From a virus, in the IMG/VR virus record IMGVR_UViG_3300031521_000025, positions 1-64,000 of that record: a stretch of DNA of 64,000 nt; one strand, 5' to 3'. The translations under genes were made by a program, and so were the position numbers. The notes under the pieces are model-generated. The model made no database searches. It saw only the letters and a program-made list of their open reading frames with translations, and was not told the DNA's origin. Below, in pieces: positions 31,186 through 41,473 of this stretch; position 1 is the stretch's first letter; the number at the start of each line of letters is the position of its first letter.

Positions 31186-32546
31186 TGGCACTAAATCCAA
31201 ATAAATTTATAGCATCTTACAAAAATACTGACATTGCAATAGTTTTTTTAGATTCTAATGGAATAATTATAAAAAGTATTAACGTTTGTAGATATTTAAG
31301 CAATAATACAGAAGAAAACATTTTATGGGTATTACTTGAAGGAAATAAAACACTCACATTCGAGTTTGATACTGATGAAGATGCAATAATTGGTTCAAAT
31401 TTTCTTCAAGAAGCAGTAAATACTCTTTCAAATAATTGTCAAATTGGTGGATCTGGAGGCGGAGGAAGCGAACCAATCCCAGAACCTGTTGTAAAAACAT
31501 TAACTCAATATAAAACTTTAGCTAGTTCAGGAGAATTAATTCCTTTACAATGGTATGACGTTACAGATACTTTAAATTCTTTAGGACAAGGGTTAGGTCA
31601 AGTTTTTAGAATTTTAGCTTTAACTCCAGATGATTTATATCCACAAGGAATTGTTTTAGGTGTTGTAAAAAATAATGAAAAAATAATTTTTGATTTAAAT
31701 AGTAATAAGGTTTCGTTTTCAATTAACGTACAAGAAACTACTATCAAAACTCTAAATTCAACAGTTGCTTCAGTAAATTCATCGAAAATATTTGCGATAG
31801 CATCTCAAGGTCATGTTGAAAACTGCCAAGATCTATTTTTAGATAATTCAAATGTTAATTTGTTAAATTCTTTACACATAAGAACTTTTAACTCTAATAT
31901 TTCTTTGGAAAATTCAACAAATTGTGTTTTTGAAAATATTTCTGGAGATTTCAGCTCTTTAAATTTAAATAATATTTTTGTTAACAATTCAACATCTTTA
32001 GGAAAGCAAGGAAAAGAAACTTTAGCTTTATCTTCTAATAATGTTAGTTTAACAGCATATGAAAACAAAATTGTTCAAATTTTAGAAGGAACTTTAACTT
32101 CACATGTTATAATTACATTAGTTAATCCTATAGCTGCGGCAAATGCAAGTTTTATAGTTAATATAAGTCCAACATTAGTATTTTCAAATAAAACAATTAG
32201 TATTAAAGATAATTTATCTTCTGAAGTTTTATTAATTATTAAAGAAGGAGATAATGGAAAAACATTTGATTTTAAATACGAAGCAGGAAGTTTTTACACT
32301 TTAGGTTTATTAGACAATTCTATAATAAAAACAAGTTTAACAGTAGATGTTGATAATAAAACAATCTTCTCAAACGTTTTAAACTTTACACCATCTTCTT
32401 TAGAAAATTCTCAATTATACGTTAACGGTATAAAATACGTTTATGGAAATTCTGAAGATTACCATATAGATAATAAAGATTTAATATGGTCAAATAAAAA
32501 ATTTAAATTAGAAACAACTGATAAAGTTGAAATATATTATTGGTAA
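31185..32546 (+). CDS. Putative tail fibre protein with beta-solenoid region
   Basis: A 453-aa protein. The N-terminal 85 residues are a compact domain (DIAIVFLDSNGIIIKSINV), followed by a glycine linker GGSGGGGSEPIPEP at about 88-101. The middle is Asn/Ser-rich with short hydrophobic strands (NSNVNLLNSLHIRTFNSNIS), typical of a beta-solenoid shaft, and the end forms a beta-domain (NSQLYVNGIKYVY). This is a common fibre layout. Overlaps the next gene start by one base (TAATG). Confidence 0.75.
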   Translation: MALNPNKFIASYKNTDIAIVFLDSNGIIIKSINVCRYLSNNTEENILWVLLEGNKTLTFEFDTDEDAIIGSNFLQEAVNTLSNNCQIGGSGGGGSEPIPEPVVKTLTQYKTLASSGELIPLQWYDVTDTLNSLGQGLGQVFRILALTPDDLYPQGIVLGVVKNNEKIIFDLNSNKVSFSINVQETTIKTLNSTVASVNSSKIFAIASQGHVENCQDLFLDNSNVNLLNSLHIRTFNSNISLENSTNCVFENISGDFSSLNLNNIFVNNSTSLGKQGKETLALSSNNVSLTAYENKIVQILEGTLTSHVIITLVNPIAAANASFIVNISPTLVFSNKTISIKDNLSSEVLLIIKEGDNGKTFDFKYEAGSFYTLGLLDNSIIKTSLTVDVDNKTIFSNVLNFTPSSLENSQLYVNGIKYVYGNSEDYHIDNKDLIWSNKKFKLETTDKVEIYYW

Positions 32547-35101
32547 TGCAAGAAGGAAGCGTACAATCAAAACAAATTAGCAGAATATTAAGTGGATATA
32601 TTAATATTCCAAATTTTTCTGTTACTGCAAATAGTAGTAGTGTAAATGTTTTTTCATCATTAACTACAATAATAGCAACAGCTGGGTATAAAAATAACCC
32701 TTTAGCTGTAAAACAATCTACTAATGAAACTGAAGACGGTATTATATTTAGTGGTAATAATATAGTTTTAATTAATAAAGTAGCAAGCAATAGAAAAGTT
32801 TTTTCTAACAATTTTGAAGTTTATGGGAAAATAAACTATATAGATTTAACTAATTTTACTGTAAATTTTTATTATTTAACACAATCAGGTATAGAAACTA
32901 GTTATACTTTTACTCAAACAACTAATGTTTCTTTAAAAATACCTTATAGATATTTTTTACATGACTTTCCTTCTGATTCTATTATTAATTTAAAATCTTT
33001 AATTAAAGGAGAAACAGAAGAATCAACAGCTTCTACTCCTGGGTCTTCAAAATCTGATACTTGGAATAATAGTGTAATCGATGTTGTTAATGATCCTTTA
33101 TCTTTATTATTATCTAACGGAGATAAATATTTAGTAGGAACACAACCTATGGGTGATTTTTCTGATTACGAAAATCAAATAGCAACATGGAATGATCCAG
33201 TTTGGTCTTTCGAAGCTCCAACAGATGGTTATACTATAAAAAGTAAAAACTTAGATACAGCATTATATCAATATAACGGAGATTTTCCTTCAGGAGAATG
33301 GATTATTCAACCTTTTTTAACAAGTTCTTTAGGATTACCTTCTAGCGGTACTTGGAATGATGGCCTTTTTAATTTTGAATCATCTACTTCAGTTGACGCA
33401 ATTAGTGAGTTAAACAAAATTATTTTAGCATTAGCTCCTCCAGCTGCACCTGTTTTAACTTCATGGAATGAATTATCAGGAACTCCAAAAGTTTCAGGAA
33501 AAATGAGTTTTAGTACATCTACTCCTTTAATTAACTATAGTCCAGCAGATGCAAACGGAATCCCTAATCCAATTGGACTAAATGGAATTTTTCAATTATC
33601 AGGAAGTAGATTAGGTATTACTTCTAATGGTGGAAACAAATTGTCAGGATTATTTAACTATGATGTTCCTGTAAGTAATACATTACCTACACCTTCTTAT
33701 ATAGCTTGTTCTTTTAGTAAAGCAGATAAAGGTAATTTAGTTTTATATATTAATGACATAGAGGTAGCAAATATTAATTTAGCGAACTCTTCATTAGCTG
33801 TAGATACTACTTTAGGTGGAACACAAACAGGTCTTTATGTATCAGCTTCGTCGTCTGCGCATTTTTCTTCAGGAGCTTCTTTTGATGGAATAAAACATAG
33901 AATAGGAAGTTGGGTTGTTATAAAAAATTCTTTAAGATCAGGGTATAATAAAATACAAGTTAAACATATAGTTTCTTTAGGTGAAATAAAAACTTTAAAT
34001 GCTTTTGATATAGTAGTTGATCGAGATACTACAGCAACTACTTTCAATACACCTACTTTTGGCGCACTTACTTTTTCTCCTAGTTTGAATTATTTATCAG
34101 GGATAGCTTTTTACAGAACAGGAACAGCTCCATATAGTGTTATAATATCTAATGCTTACAAAAATACTTATAATTTAGATAATGACGCTATTTCTTTCAA
34201 TTCTTCAAATGGTTGTAGTATAGCTTCTCAAGCAATTCCTGTAAACACTTCAGGAATTACGCAAACTATATCAATTAATACAACAGCAACTATTAATTCT
34301 TCTTTATTAGTAAAAGAACCTGTTTCTACATTTTGTACTGTTAAAAGAACAGTTCAAGCAACAACTGCGAGTTTAGCAGCTACTATAAATGATATTTTAC
34401 TAGATAATTCTTCTGATTTAAATACTAATTATATAGAAAAATTCACAAGTGAAAGTAGAAGATTACCTTCTACATTAGATTTTGATAATTTTAATTCTTT
34501 CTTATCGTCTACTTGGAATAGTTATTATTCTTTAAAAGATGGAGGCGTTGGGTATAATAACGGATTACAAGTTGTAAAAAATCAATTAATTTATCCAGGA
34601 AAAAATATTAATATCCCTGGAGATTTTAGAACATCAAATATAACAAATGGACCAGTTTTCAACAACGGAGGCAGTTATGGAGGTCCAAGAAATTATTCAG
34701 GAGGAATGACAGCAATAGGAGATAGAACTTATTGTCGTTATTTTAGACAAGTTTCCCCTACAACATCTAATTTTATTTTAAAAATAAAAGGAAATTCTGT
34801 AGTATTCGTTCCTATGACAACTTTATTGTCAAGTGTTGCGAATAGTTGTCGTGTAGAATTAAAAGCTCCTAGTCAAACAGGATGGTTAGATTGCTATAAT
34901 GATTTTGAAACAGAAATGTTTACAGATGGCAAAGGATGTAGAAGTGCTTCTTTAGGAATAGGAAGAGATTTAAATACAGATTGGGGTTTAACAATAGGAA
35001 CAAAAAGTATAGCGAATACAGGTGGGTATTTAGTTTTAAGAATAACTGTAGGACAAAATTTTACAGGAAATATAAGTGAAATTGCAATGCAATTTGTTTA
35101 A
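32546..35101 (+). CDS. Large tail fibre protein
   Basis: An 851-aa protein from the ATG at 32546; an in-frame TTG six bases upstream is less likely because the ATG overlaps the previous stop in the usual TAATG manner. Around residues 195-255, GDKYLVGTQPMGDFSDYENQ, ATWNDPVWSFEAPTDGY and QYNGDFPSGEWI resemble the DUF2793-like carbohydrate-facing domain of phage fibres. Further beta-rich, Ser/Thr/Asn-rich domains follow, with several Cys residues near the C-terminus. Probable long tail fibre subunit or receptor-binding protein. Confidence 0.8.
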   Translation: MQEGSVQSKQISRILSGYINIPNFSVTANSSSVNVFSSLTTIIATAGYKNNPLAVKQSTNETEDGIIFSGNNIVLINKVASNRKVFSNNFEVYGKINYIDLTNFTVNFYYLTQSGIETSYTFTQTTNVSLKIPYRYFLHDFPSDSIINLKSLIKGETEESTASTPGSSKSDTWNNSVIDVVNDPLSLLLSNGDKYLVGTQPMGDFSDYENQIATWNDPVWSFEAPTDGYTIKSKNLDTALYQYNGDFPSGEWIIQPFLTSSLGLPSSGTWNDGLFNFESSTSVDAISELNKIILALAPPAAPVLTSWNELSGTPKVSGKMSFSTSTPLINYSPADANGIPNPIGLNGIFQLSGSRLGITSNGGNKLSGLFNYDVPVSNTLPTPSYIACSFSKADKGNLVLYINDIEVANINLANSSLAVDTTLGGTQTGLYVSASSSAHFSSGASFDGIKHRIGSWVVIKNSLRSGYNKIQVKHIVSLGEIKTLNAFDIVVDRDTTATTFNTPTFGALTFSPSLNYLSGIAFYRTGTAPYSVIISNAYKNTYNLDNDAISFNSSNGCSIASQAIPVNTSGITQTISINTTATINSSLLVKEPVSTFCTVKRTVQATTASLAATINDILLDNSSDLNTNYIEKFTSESRRLPSTLDFDNFNSFLSSTWNSYYSLKDGGVGYNNGLQVVKNQLIYPGKNINIPGDFRTSNITNGPVFNNGGSYGGPRNYSGGMTAIGDRTYCRYFRQVSPTTSNFILKIKGNSVVFVPMTTLLSSVANSCRVELKAPSQTGWLDCYNDFETEMFTDGKGCRSASLGIGRDLNTDWGLTIGTKSIANTGGYLVLRITVGQNFTGNISEIAMQFV

Positions 35102-35141
35102 TAAATAATTAAGAGAGAACAAACAAATAAAACTATAAATA

Positions 35142-35594
35142 ATGGGAGAAAATAGCTATGAAACAAAATTTTCTGTATTAATTGCCGAAGTTAGATCTTC
35201 TAATGATGTTTTACATGCACAATTAAAGCATTTACAAGAGCTTTTTACTGAAAAACTAGATAGAATTCATACAGAATACAAAACAACTAATGATCAAGTT
35301 GAAAAACATGAAAAGAAAATTGAAGCTTTGCAAGAAAAGCTTACTGAAATGATTTCTTTTAAAGAAAAACTTGAAGATCTTAATACTCGTTTCGATAATG
35401 AAAAAAAATCAACTGAAGAAAGATTTAAAAAAACAGATGATAGTATAGATGGGTTAGAAAAAGAAACTGAGTTAGTTAGAGTTGAACAAAAAAACCCTGG
35501 TTTTTCAAAATACAGTGAATTAGGCAAGTTAGCACAAAATGTATTAATTTTAGCAACCTTAGGTACTTTACTTTATCAAATAATGTCGAAATAA
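35142..35594 (+). CDS. Coiled-coil protein with C-terminal membrane segment (XhlA-like, possible holin)
   Basis: A 150-aa protein. Residues 20-115 are a long coiled coil (LKHLQELFTEKLDRIHTEYK, VEKHEKKIEALQEKLTEM). The last 20 residues are a hydrophobic helix (LAQNVLILATLGTLLYQIM). Coiled coil plus C-terminal transmembrane helix is the XhlA/hemolysin-accessory layout, often part of phage lysis modules. No endolysin is adjacent, so a lysis role is plausible but unproved. Followed by a strong terminator. Confidence 0.7.
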   Translation: MGENSYETKFSVLIAEVRSSNDVLHAQLKHLQELFTEKLDRIHTEYKTTNDQVEKHEKKIEALQEKLTEMISFKEKLEDLNTRFDNEKKSTEERFKKTDDSIDGLEKETELVRVEQKNPGFSKYSELGKLAQNVLILATLGTLLYQIMSK

Positions 35595-35614
35595 AAGAAA
35601 AAAAATAAGTTAAA

Positions 35615-35666
35615 AAGAAATGCCTTAAAAAAATAATTACATTCTTGTTTTTTTAAGGCATTTCTT
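35615..35666 (+). terminator. Terminator with 19-bp perfect stem
   Basis: 35615-35633 pairs perfectly with 35648-35666, with a 14-base loop. The stem contains AAATGCCTT/AAGGCATTT and an A7/T7 segment, so it can act in both directions. The stem end overlaps the next promoter-like element. Confidence 0.85.
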
Positions 35667-35674
35667 GTATTTAA
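35665..35674 (+). promoter_or_regulatory. Variant late promoter element TTGTATTTAA
   Basis: One-base variant of the common element, 20 bases before the ATG of the 1,685-aa fibre gene, overlapping the terminator stem. Confidence 0.45.
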
Positions 35675-35694
35675 AATTATAAAATTGAAATATA

Positions 35695-38600
35695 ATGTCT
35701 TTAGATCAAATTACTAAAACAAACATAGCTTACAAAGCTTTATTAGGAAAAGCCCATACTGAAAATATTAAAGGTTTGTCAAATGAAGCAGAAGGTAGTT
35801 TTTTGAATTTACCTTCAAGTAAAATATTCGTTGATGAAATAGACCCTGATCCTACTGTTGCAGTACTTGATGGAATAGCTTTATTAATAACAGCTGATTT
35901 AATAGAAGATAATACATCTAATGGTCACGCTTTTTTTGCTGTTTATACTCAAGATATTGTTTCTTTAGGAGTTTCTGCAGGAGATAGAGTTAAAAACGCA
36001 ATTTCTCCTGCTTTTGGGTTTAAATATGAAGCAAAACCTTATGAACAAACTACAAATAATAAAATTTCTATAGATGACCCAAGAAGTTGGGTATATCAAT
36101 ATGAAGCTGGAGTGTTTTACCAACAAAATATTGTTGCAACAAAACCTGCGACAATTGAATTATATGTATATAAAGGAACTACCTTAATAGACATAGGAAG
36201 TAGAAAAGCAAATACGTCAGGAAATAATATAGAAAGTAAAATATTTAGTAAAAATTTATTAACAAATATTACTACAGATTTAGATATTTATGTTAGCTCT
36301 ATTGGAGATGATTCTTCAGGAGATGGAACAGAAAGTCTCCCTTATTTGACTTTAGAAAAAGTTTTAACCTTATTAAGTTTTTCTACAATTTCAAACAATT
36401 CTACTATAACAATTCATTTAAGTAGTAATTCTTTTGAAATTACATCTTTTGTAGTAGATTTATTTTCAACAATAAATTTTAAAGACAATAGTTCAATAGT
36501 TTTTAAAGGAAGTGATTTAATTTTATCAAAAACACTTACTGGTGTTTTACCAGACTTTTTAATACCTTTTAAATACAACGTAACAGGATTAACTGAAACA
36601 AGCTTAGATTATTATAGAGGTTGTTTCGTGAAAAATAATGATAATAATTATTTTCCTGTAGCTAGTAGTGGTAATGGTTTTTTATATACACAAAAATCTT
36701 TAACTTTTACTACTGTTTACAATTTAACTTCTACAATTACAAGTAGTTTAATAGATCCTTTTGGTGTTTTATCAAAAGGAGTAAAAGAAGGTGCAATTAG
36801 TTTTAAAAACATATTGTTTGATTTTTCTAATAATATTGAAGTTTATTCAGAACTAGGATGTTCTTTTAAATTTGACACTTGTTTCTTCAATAAAAATATC
36901 ACTTTCTTTAGTGATGTTAATCTAAATTCTCAATATACAGTTTTTAAATCATTAGAATTTAAAACAAACGGCTTAGTAAATGCTATAAACTCTTCTATAA
37001 CTGATTTTAAAGCTGGTTTAACAGATTATAATGATAAAGTGTTAGAGAATATCATTTTATACAAAAACAACTCTAATTTCGACTATATAATAGATTCTAA
37101 TTGTTTGATAAAAGGAGATAGTTTAGTTAAAAGTGGTGTTGGTTTGTTGCAAGTTTTTAAATTACAAGAAAAAATTGTAGGAGAAAACATTTGGACTGAA
37201 TTAGATTCTGCGACTGAGTTAATTCAGTTTATAAATAATAAAAATGTTACTTTTGTTTTTGATGATATTCAAAATTATAAATTAACAAATGATCAAATAA
37301 CATCTTTAGGGGATGTTTCTCTTAAAAAATTTATTTTATCAGGAAATATAAATAAAGAATACTTTAATTCACATCTTTGTGGTTTTAAATTAAAAACAGA
37401 TATTGCTTTTATTAATTACCCTATAGTTTTTTGTAGAGAAAACAACAAGATTTACAAATATGTTGCAAGTAGTTCATATACACCCGACAACGAACATGTT
37501 TTAAACACATCTGATGGCGGAAGTTCAAGATATGTTTCTGTTGATTACAACCAAATAAAAATTGATAATAATGGAGATGTAGTAGATCATACTGGAACTC
37601 CAATAACTAATATAAAAACCGCTAATATTGATTCAAATTCATTAGCTATAGGACTTGTTGATAATGATAAATTAGCAACTCAAGGTTATGTTGAACAATT
37701 TGTAAATACAACTTTAGGCGCAATTGTTTCTTTACAAGGAGATTGGGATGCAAATACAGATAGTCCATCTATTGTAGAAGCAACAACTGCAGGATACGCT
37801 TGGAGGGTTTCTGTAAACGGAGCAACTAATCTTGGAGGAATTACAGATTGGAAAATAGGCGATTTAGCTGTTAAAACCGCTACAGGGTGGTTAAAAATAG
37901 ATAATGAAGATATATCAGCACTTTGGGGAAACATTACAGGTGATGTTTTAAATCAAACAGATTTAATAGATTACATAAACAGTGTTCTCCCTTCTACTAT
38001 GACTTTAACAGTTCATAATGAAACTGAATTAGCTAGCGCCATTGCTGCAGTTAATTCAGCGAGTTTATCAGGAACTATTTTGTTTAAAAACAACATTTCT
38101 TTATCTTCACCTAAAACATATAACTTAGAATCAATTACTTTAGATTTAAATAATTATTTTTTAATTCAAAATACAAATCTTTTAAGTATATCAGGTCAAA
38201 GTTTTGCTTTAAAAAATGGTCGTTTAGTATGGGATTCTCTTGTTTACAATGATGTAAAGCATAAAAATGATACAGGTGTAGAACTTTTAGGAGTAGGATC
38301 TCCTAATTCTGTTAGTTTATCAGCTGTGTTTGACAATATAACTTTTACAGATTACATAGGTGTTGATTTAATTGATAACGATATACCTTGTATGACAATT
38401 CCAAATACTTCTGGAAGTGCTGGATCTTTAACTTTAAGTAATTGTTATTTTTTAAGCAATACAGGTGCGCCTGGTGGTGCAGATACTTTAATTAATAGTC
38501 CTTTTGTGATAGGAGCTCCTGTTGTAAATGGATTTACTTTTAATGTATTTAACTATAAAGGTATGTTTGAAAAGTCTGGTGATTTTTCAAAATGTGTTAA

Positions 38601-40752
38601 GTTATTAGTAACAACAGCTAGTAATAAAATTTATATGGTTACTGATGGTTCTGTAAATATTACAAATACAATTGTAGGAAGTTCACCATCAGCAGGTCAA
38701 GCAGTAATAGATTACCCTGCTATCCCTTTAAACGGTATAATTTCTTTAAGTGTATCTGGAGTAGGAGCTTTAATAAATTATAGACCTACTTTAGTAGATT
38801 TAACAGGATCAGAGGTTTTAGTTCAAAAAAATGGAGTTTTATATAAAATCCCTGTAGATAGTACTTTAGCAGCTTATTTATCTAAATCACAAAACTTAAA
38901 TGATGTAGAAAATAAACAAACCGCGTTAAATAACTTAACAGGTGTTTCAAATGCTACCAACGAATTTGTTTTAACTAAAGATACTGATACAGGTAATGTT
39001 ATATGGAAAGCTGGTGGAGGCGGTGGATCTAATTTTAGTAGAACAATTTATGTAGATTCAAAAAACGGAAATGATGCTACTGCTACCGGTCAGTTAGATA
39101 AAATGTTTAAAACATTAGAAGGTGTAGTAAATGCTATAGGGACAACAATTAGTTTATATTCTACAATAACAGGTGATATACAAGCTGGAAATACAATTAC
39201 AAATTGTTCATCTGTAGTAAATATATCAATTGGGCAAACAATAACACATGCAAATATACCGTTCGGAGCAGTTGTTGCAAACATTGTTGGATCTACTATT
39301 ACTATGTCAGAAACAATGACAGCTAGTTCAGGTGCTACTATAAAAATTTGGACACCATACAGTGTAATATGTCAAGGTAATTTTAATCCTGATACTTCAA
39401 AAAATTATTGTATCGATGGAATTCGTTGGTGTTTTCAAACGAATAGTAATTTATTTGTAAATAATTTTAAGTTTTGTCACACTAATTTTACTGTAGAAAC
39501 AAACACTTGGGGTTTTGAAGGTTTATTTGATGCTTATGTTACAGGAAACAATGGATGGTTGTATATGACTAATTTCACTTTAGATGTTGACGTATATCAG
39601 AAGCCAAACACAAATATTTATTTGCAATGCAGAAACTTAACTACGACTGGTAGTAATTATGCTATTGATTATTGGTTTTATCAAAACACTTTCCATGTAA
39701 CGTTTTCTGTAAATAAGATAATTGCTAAAAATGGATATGTTTGTTACTCTCGTACTTATGCAAATACATCATTTCAAATCATTGACTGTACTTATGCTTT
39801 TGGTTATTTAGGCGGAGTGTACTGTAGTGGAGAATCAATTGTTATTAATATTGCTAAATTAGAATCATATGGGTATTCATTAAAACATCCAGATAATGAT
39901 CAGGCTTTTACTTTCAACGGCAATGTCATAGGGGCAGTTTATTGTAACGCAAGAGCTACACTAACCCCACTGACAATAAATGGTTATGTTAGTCATAGTT
40001 CTACTAATTCTATTTATAATGGTGTTTGTATAATAAACGGTGCAGTTGTTTCGACAGTAGAGTGTTATGTTTATGGCGAACTAATTATCAATGGAAACTT
40101 TGGAGGATTGATGAGAGTACTTAACGGAGGACTTGTAGATCTTTACGGACAAATGCAAAATACTGGTATTGATAACGTTTTTAACATAGAATCAGGAGGT
40201 CAACTTGTAAACCATTCAAGCAATATAACTGCATCTATTAGTATGATTTGGAACGTTGCGGGCTTATTAGTCAATAAAGGTTTAATGTATTTTAACCCAA
40301 GTGCTTTAGCAATTACTGGAGGCACTATAGATAATTATGGAACTATGTATTTACATACTAATGCTAATGATACTGACTTTCTTTTAAATAACGGAACAAT
40401 TATAAACAGAAATCATTTCGAATTTCTTCAATCATATGCAGGTAGAATATTTCGAATTGCAATTTCAGGTACAGGTAAGTTTTTTAGTTTATCGGGAATT
40501 ATAAAATCAAATAGAGATAATGATAACGGATGTTTTTACAAAACAGGTGGTTTACTTCAATTAATAAATACTAAAGTTATTTTACCTGCTGGTTATCACT
40601 TAATAGCTACAGATAATTCAACCGTTGGGAAGACTATACAGTTATCTAATGTATTATGTAATGTTATAGACGGAGTATCTAAAGATAAAGATGGTAATGT
40701 AATGTATGATGAAATTGGCGGAACTTTAATTGAAAACATAAATTTAATATAA
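35695..40752 (+). CDS. Very large fibre/tailspike-like protein with pectate-lyase-type solenoids
   Basis: A 1,685-aa protein. The N-terminal 180 residues are a globular virion-attachment-like region. At about 198, DIYVSSIGDDSSGDGTESLP begins a beta-helix of the type that starts pectate-lyase-like solenoids; near 680 a small domain reads LQGDWDANTDSPS...WRVSVNGATNLGGITDWKIG. At about 1117, TIYVDSKNGNDATATG starts a second beta-helix with repeated short strands to the C-terminus. It may bind or cleave a surface polysaccharide. Two solenoids in one chain suggest gene fusion or internal duplication. Longest gene in the window. Confidence 0.85.
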   Translation: MSLDQITKTNIAYKALLGKAHTENIKGLSNEAEGSFLNLPSSKIFVDEIDPDPTVAVLDGIALLITADLIEDNTSNGHAFFAVYTQDIVSLGVSAGDRVKNAISPAFGFKYEAKPYEQTTNNKISIDDPRSWVYQYEAGVFYQQNIVATKPATIELYVYKGTTLIDIGSRKANTSGNNIESKIFSKNLLTNITTDLDIYVSSIGDDSSGDGTESLPYLTLEKVLTLLSFSTISNNSTITIHLSSNSFEITSFVVDLFSTINFKDNSSIVFKGSDLILSKTLTGVLPDFLIPFKYNVTGLTETSLDYYRGCFVKNNDNNYFPVASSGNGFLYTQKSLTFTTVYNLTSTITSSLIDPFGVLSKGVKEGAISFKNILFDFSNNIEVYSELGCSFKFDTCFFNKNITFFSDVNLNSQYTVFKSLEFKTNGLVNAINSSITDFKAGLTDYNDKVLENIILYKNNSNFDYIIDSNCLIKGDSLVKSGVGLLQVFKLQEKIVGENIWTELDSATELIQFINNKNVTFVFDDIQNYKLTNDQITSLGDVSLKKFILSGNINKEYFNSHLCGFKLKTDIAFINYPIVFCRENNKIYKYVASSSYTPDNEHVLNTSDGGSSRYVSVDYNQIKIDNNGDVVDHTGTPITNIKTANIDSNSLAIGLVDNDKLATQGYVEQFVNTTLGAIVSLQGDWDANTDSPSIVEATTAGYAWRVSVNGATNLGGITDWKIGDLAVKTATGWLKIDNEDISALWGNITGDVLNQTDLIDYINSVLPSTMTLTVHNETELASAIAAVNSASLSGTILFKNNISLSSPKTYNLESITLDLNNYFLIQNTNLLSISGQSFALKNGRLVWDSLVYNDVKHKNDTGVELLGVGSPNSVSLSAVFDNITFTDYIGVDLIDNDIPCMTIPNTSGSAGSLTLSNCYFLSNTGAPGGADTLINSPFVIGAPVVNGFTFNVFNYKGMFEKSGDFSKCVKLLVTTASNKIYMVTDGSVNITNTIVGSSPSAGQAVIDYPAIPLNGIISLSVSGVGALINYRPTLVDLTGSEVLVQKNGVLYKIPVDSTLAAYLSKSQNLNDVENKQTALNNLTGVSNATNEFVLTKDTDTGNVIWKAGGGGGSNFSRTIYVDSKNGNDATATGQLDKMFKTLEGVVNAIGTTISLYSTITGDIQAGNTITNCSSVVNISIGQTITHANIPFGAVVANIVGSTITMSETMTASSGATIKIWTPYSVICQGNFNPDTSKNYCIDGIRWCFQTNSNLFVNNFKFCHTNFTVETNTWGFEGLFDAYVTGNNGWLYMTNFTLDVDVYQKPNTNIYLQCRNLTTTGSNYAIDYWFYQNTFHVTFSVNKIIAKNGYVCYSRTYANTSFQIIDCTYAFGYLGGVYCSGESIVINIAKLESYGYSLKHPDNDQAFTFNGNVIGAVYCNARATLTPLTINGYVSHSSTNSIYNGVCIINGAVVSTVECYVYGELIINGNFGGLMRVLNGGLVDLYGQMQNTGIDNVFNIESGGQLVNHSSNITASISMIWNVAGLLVNKGLMYFNPSALAITGGTIDNYGTMYLHTNANDTDFLLNNGTIINRNHFEFLQSYAGRIFRIAISGTGKFFSLSGIIKSNRDNDNGCFYKTGGLLQLINTKVILPAGYHLIATDNSTVGKTIQLSNVLCNVIDGVSKDKDGNVMYDEIGGTLIENINLI

Positions 40753-40771
40753 ACAATAATCAATAAATATA

Positions 40772-41383
40772 ATGAAAAAACCCAGAATAATAATAGACGA
40801 AAAATTAGAAAGCATATTAATATGTGTAGATAGTACATCTACTATACAATTTGATTATGCATCTTTAACAGTAGATGAAACCGCTAAATTAAATGCATTT
40901 TTAGATGTTTGTGAAACTAAAAAACCGATTATCCCATTGCCAACAGATCCAGGTCAACCAGTATTCTCAGTTCCAGAAACTTGTCCTTTAGATTCTACTT
41001 TAAACCCAAGAGTTTACTATGTAGCTTTTGAAAAAAACAGTAATTCTTTTAAAATGGATATTTTAGTTACTCATTTTAAAGCAAATGGAGATAGAGTAAC
41101 AAAATATGATGCTATTGATACTATTTTAGCAGATATGAGTGAAGAAAGAAAAGTAGATGTTACACCTGCAGGATTTATAGCGGTAGAAGATGCATTAGGA
41201 GTAGTAAGACTAGAGCCTGATACATATATTTTATTACCTGAAGAAAAGCTTACTAAAATAACAGAATATTCGTTTGTTTTAGCTAATTCTATGATTGGGC
41301 AAGGAATGAGTATTCCTCAACTTATTGGAATGTCAGCTCAAGTATGGTATGCAGATGGAAGTTGGTTAAGAATCTACAATTAA
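40772..41383 (+). CDS. Hypothetical virion-associated protein
   Basis: A 203-aa protein. It has an alpha/beta N-terminus (PRIIIDEKLESILICVDSTS), a Pro-rich linker (KKPIIPLPTDPGQPVF) and a C-terminal domain with YVAFEKNSNSFKMDILVTHF and SAQVWYADGSWLRIY. Follows the giant fibre gene at 20 bases. Likely a fibre accessory or connector. No family recognised. Confidence 0.7.
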   Translation: MKKPRIIIDEKLESILICVDSTSTIQFDYASLTVDETAKLNAFLDVCETKKPIIPLPTDPGQPVFSVPETCPLDSTLNPRVYYVAFEKNSNSFKMDILVTHFKANGDRVTKYDAIDTILADMSEERKVDVTPAGFIAVEDALGVVRLEPDTYILLPEEKLTKITEYSFVLANSMIGQGMSIPQLIGMSAQVWYADGSWLRIYN

Positions 41384-41391
41384 TATTTAAT

Positions 41392-41448
41392 ATGGAGATA
41401 TCAAGAGAAGAAATTGAACTTATAATTTTTGAATTATATAGGTTTTAA
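41392..41448 (+). CDS. Very small ORF, uncertain
   Basis: An 18-codon ORF (MEISREEIELIIFELYRF) in the 90-base gap between two fibre-cluster genes, with an upstream TAATATTTAA-like run. It could be the remnant of a larger gene. I see nothing else in this gap. Confidence 0.2.
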   Translation: MEISREEIELIIFELYRF

Positions 41449-41473
41449 ATTTAACATAATATAAATATATAAA

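Noticed and set aside
32540-32548. TTG start at 32540 for the large fibre gene
   Set aside because: The ATG at 32546 overlaps the previous stop as TAATG, a pattern used repeatedly here; the TTG only extends the frame by two codons.
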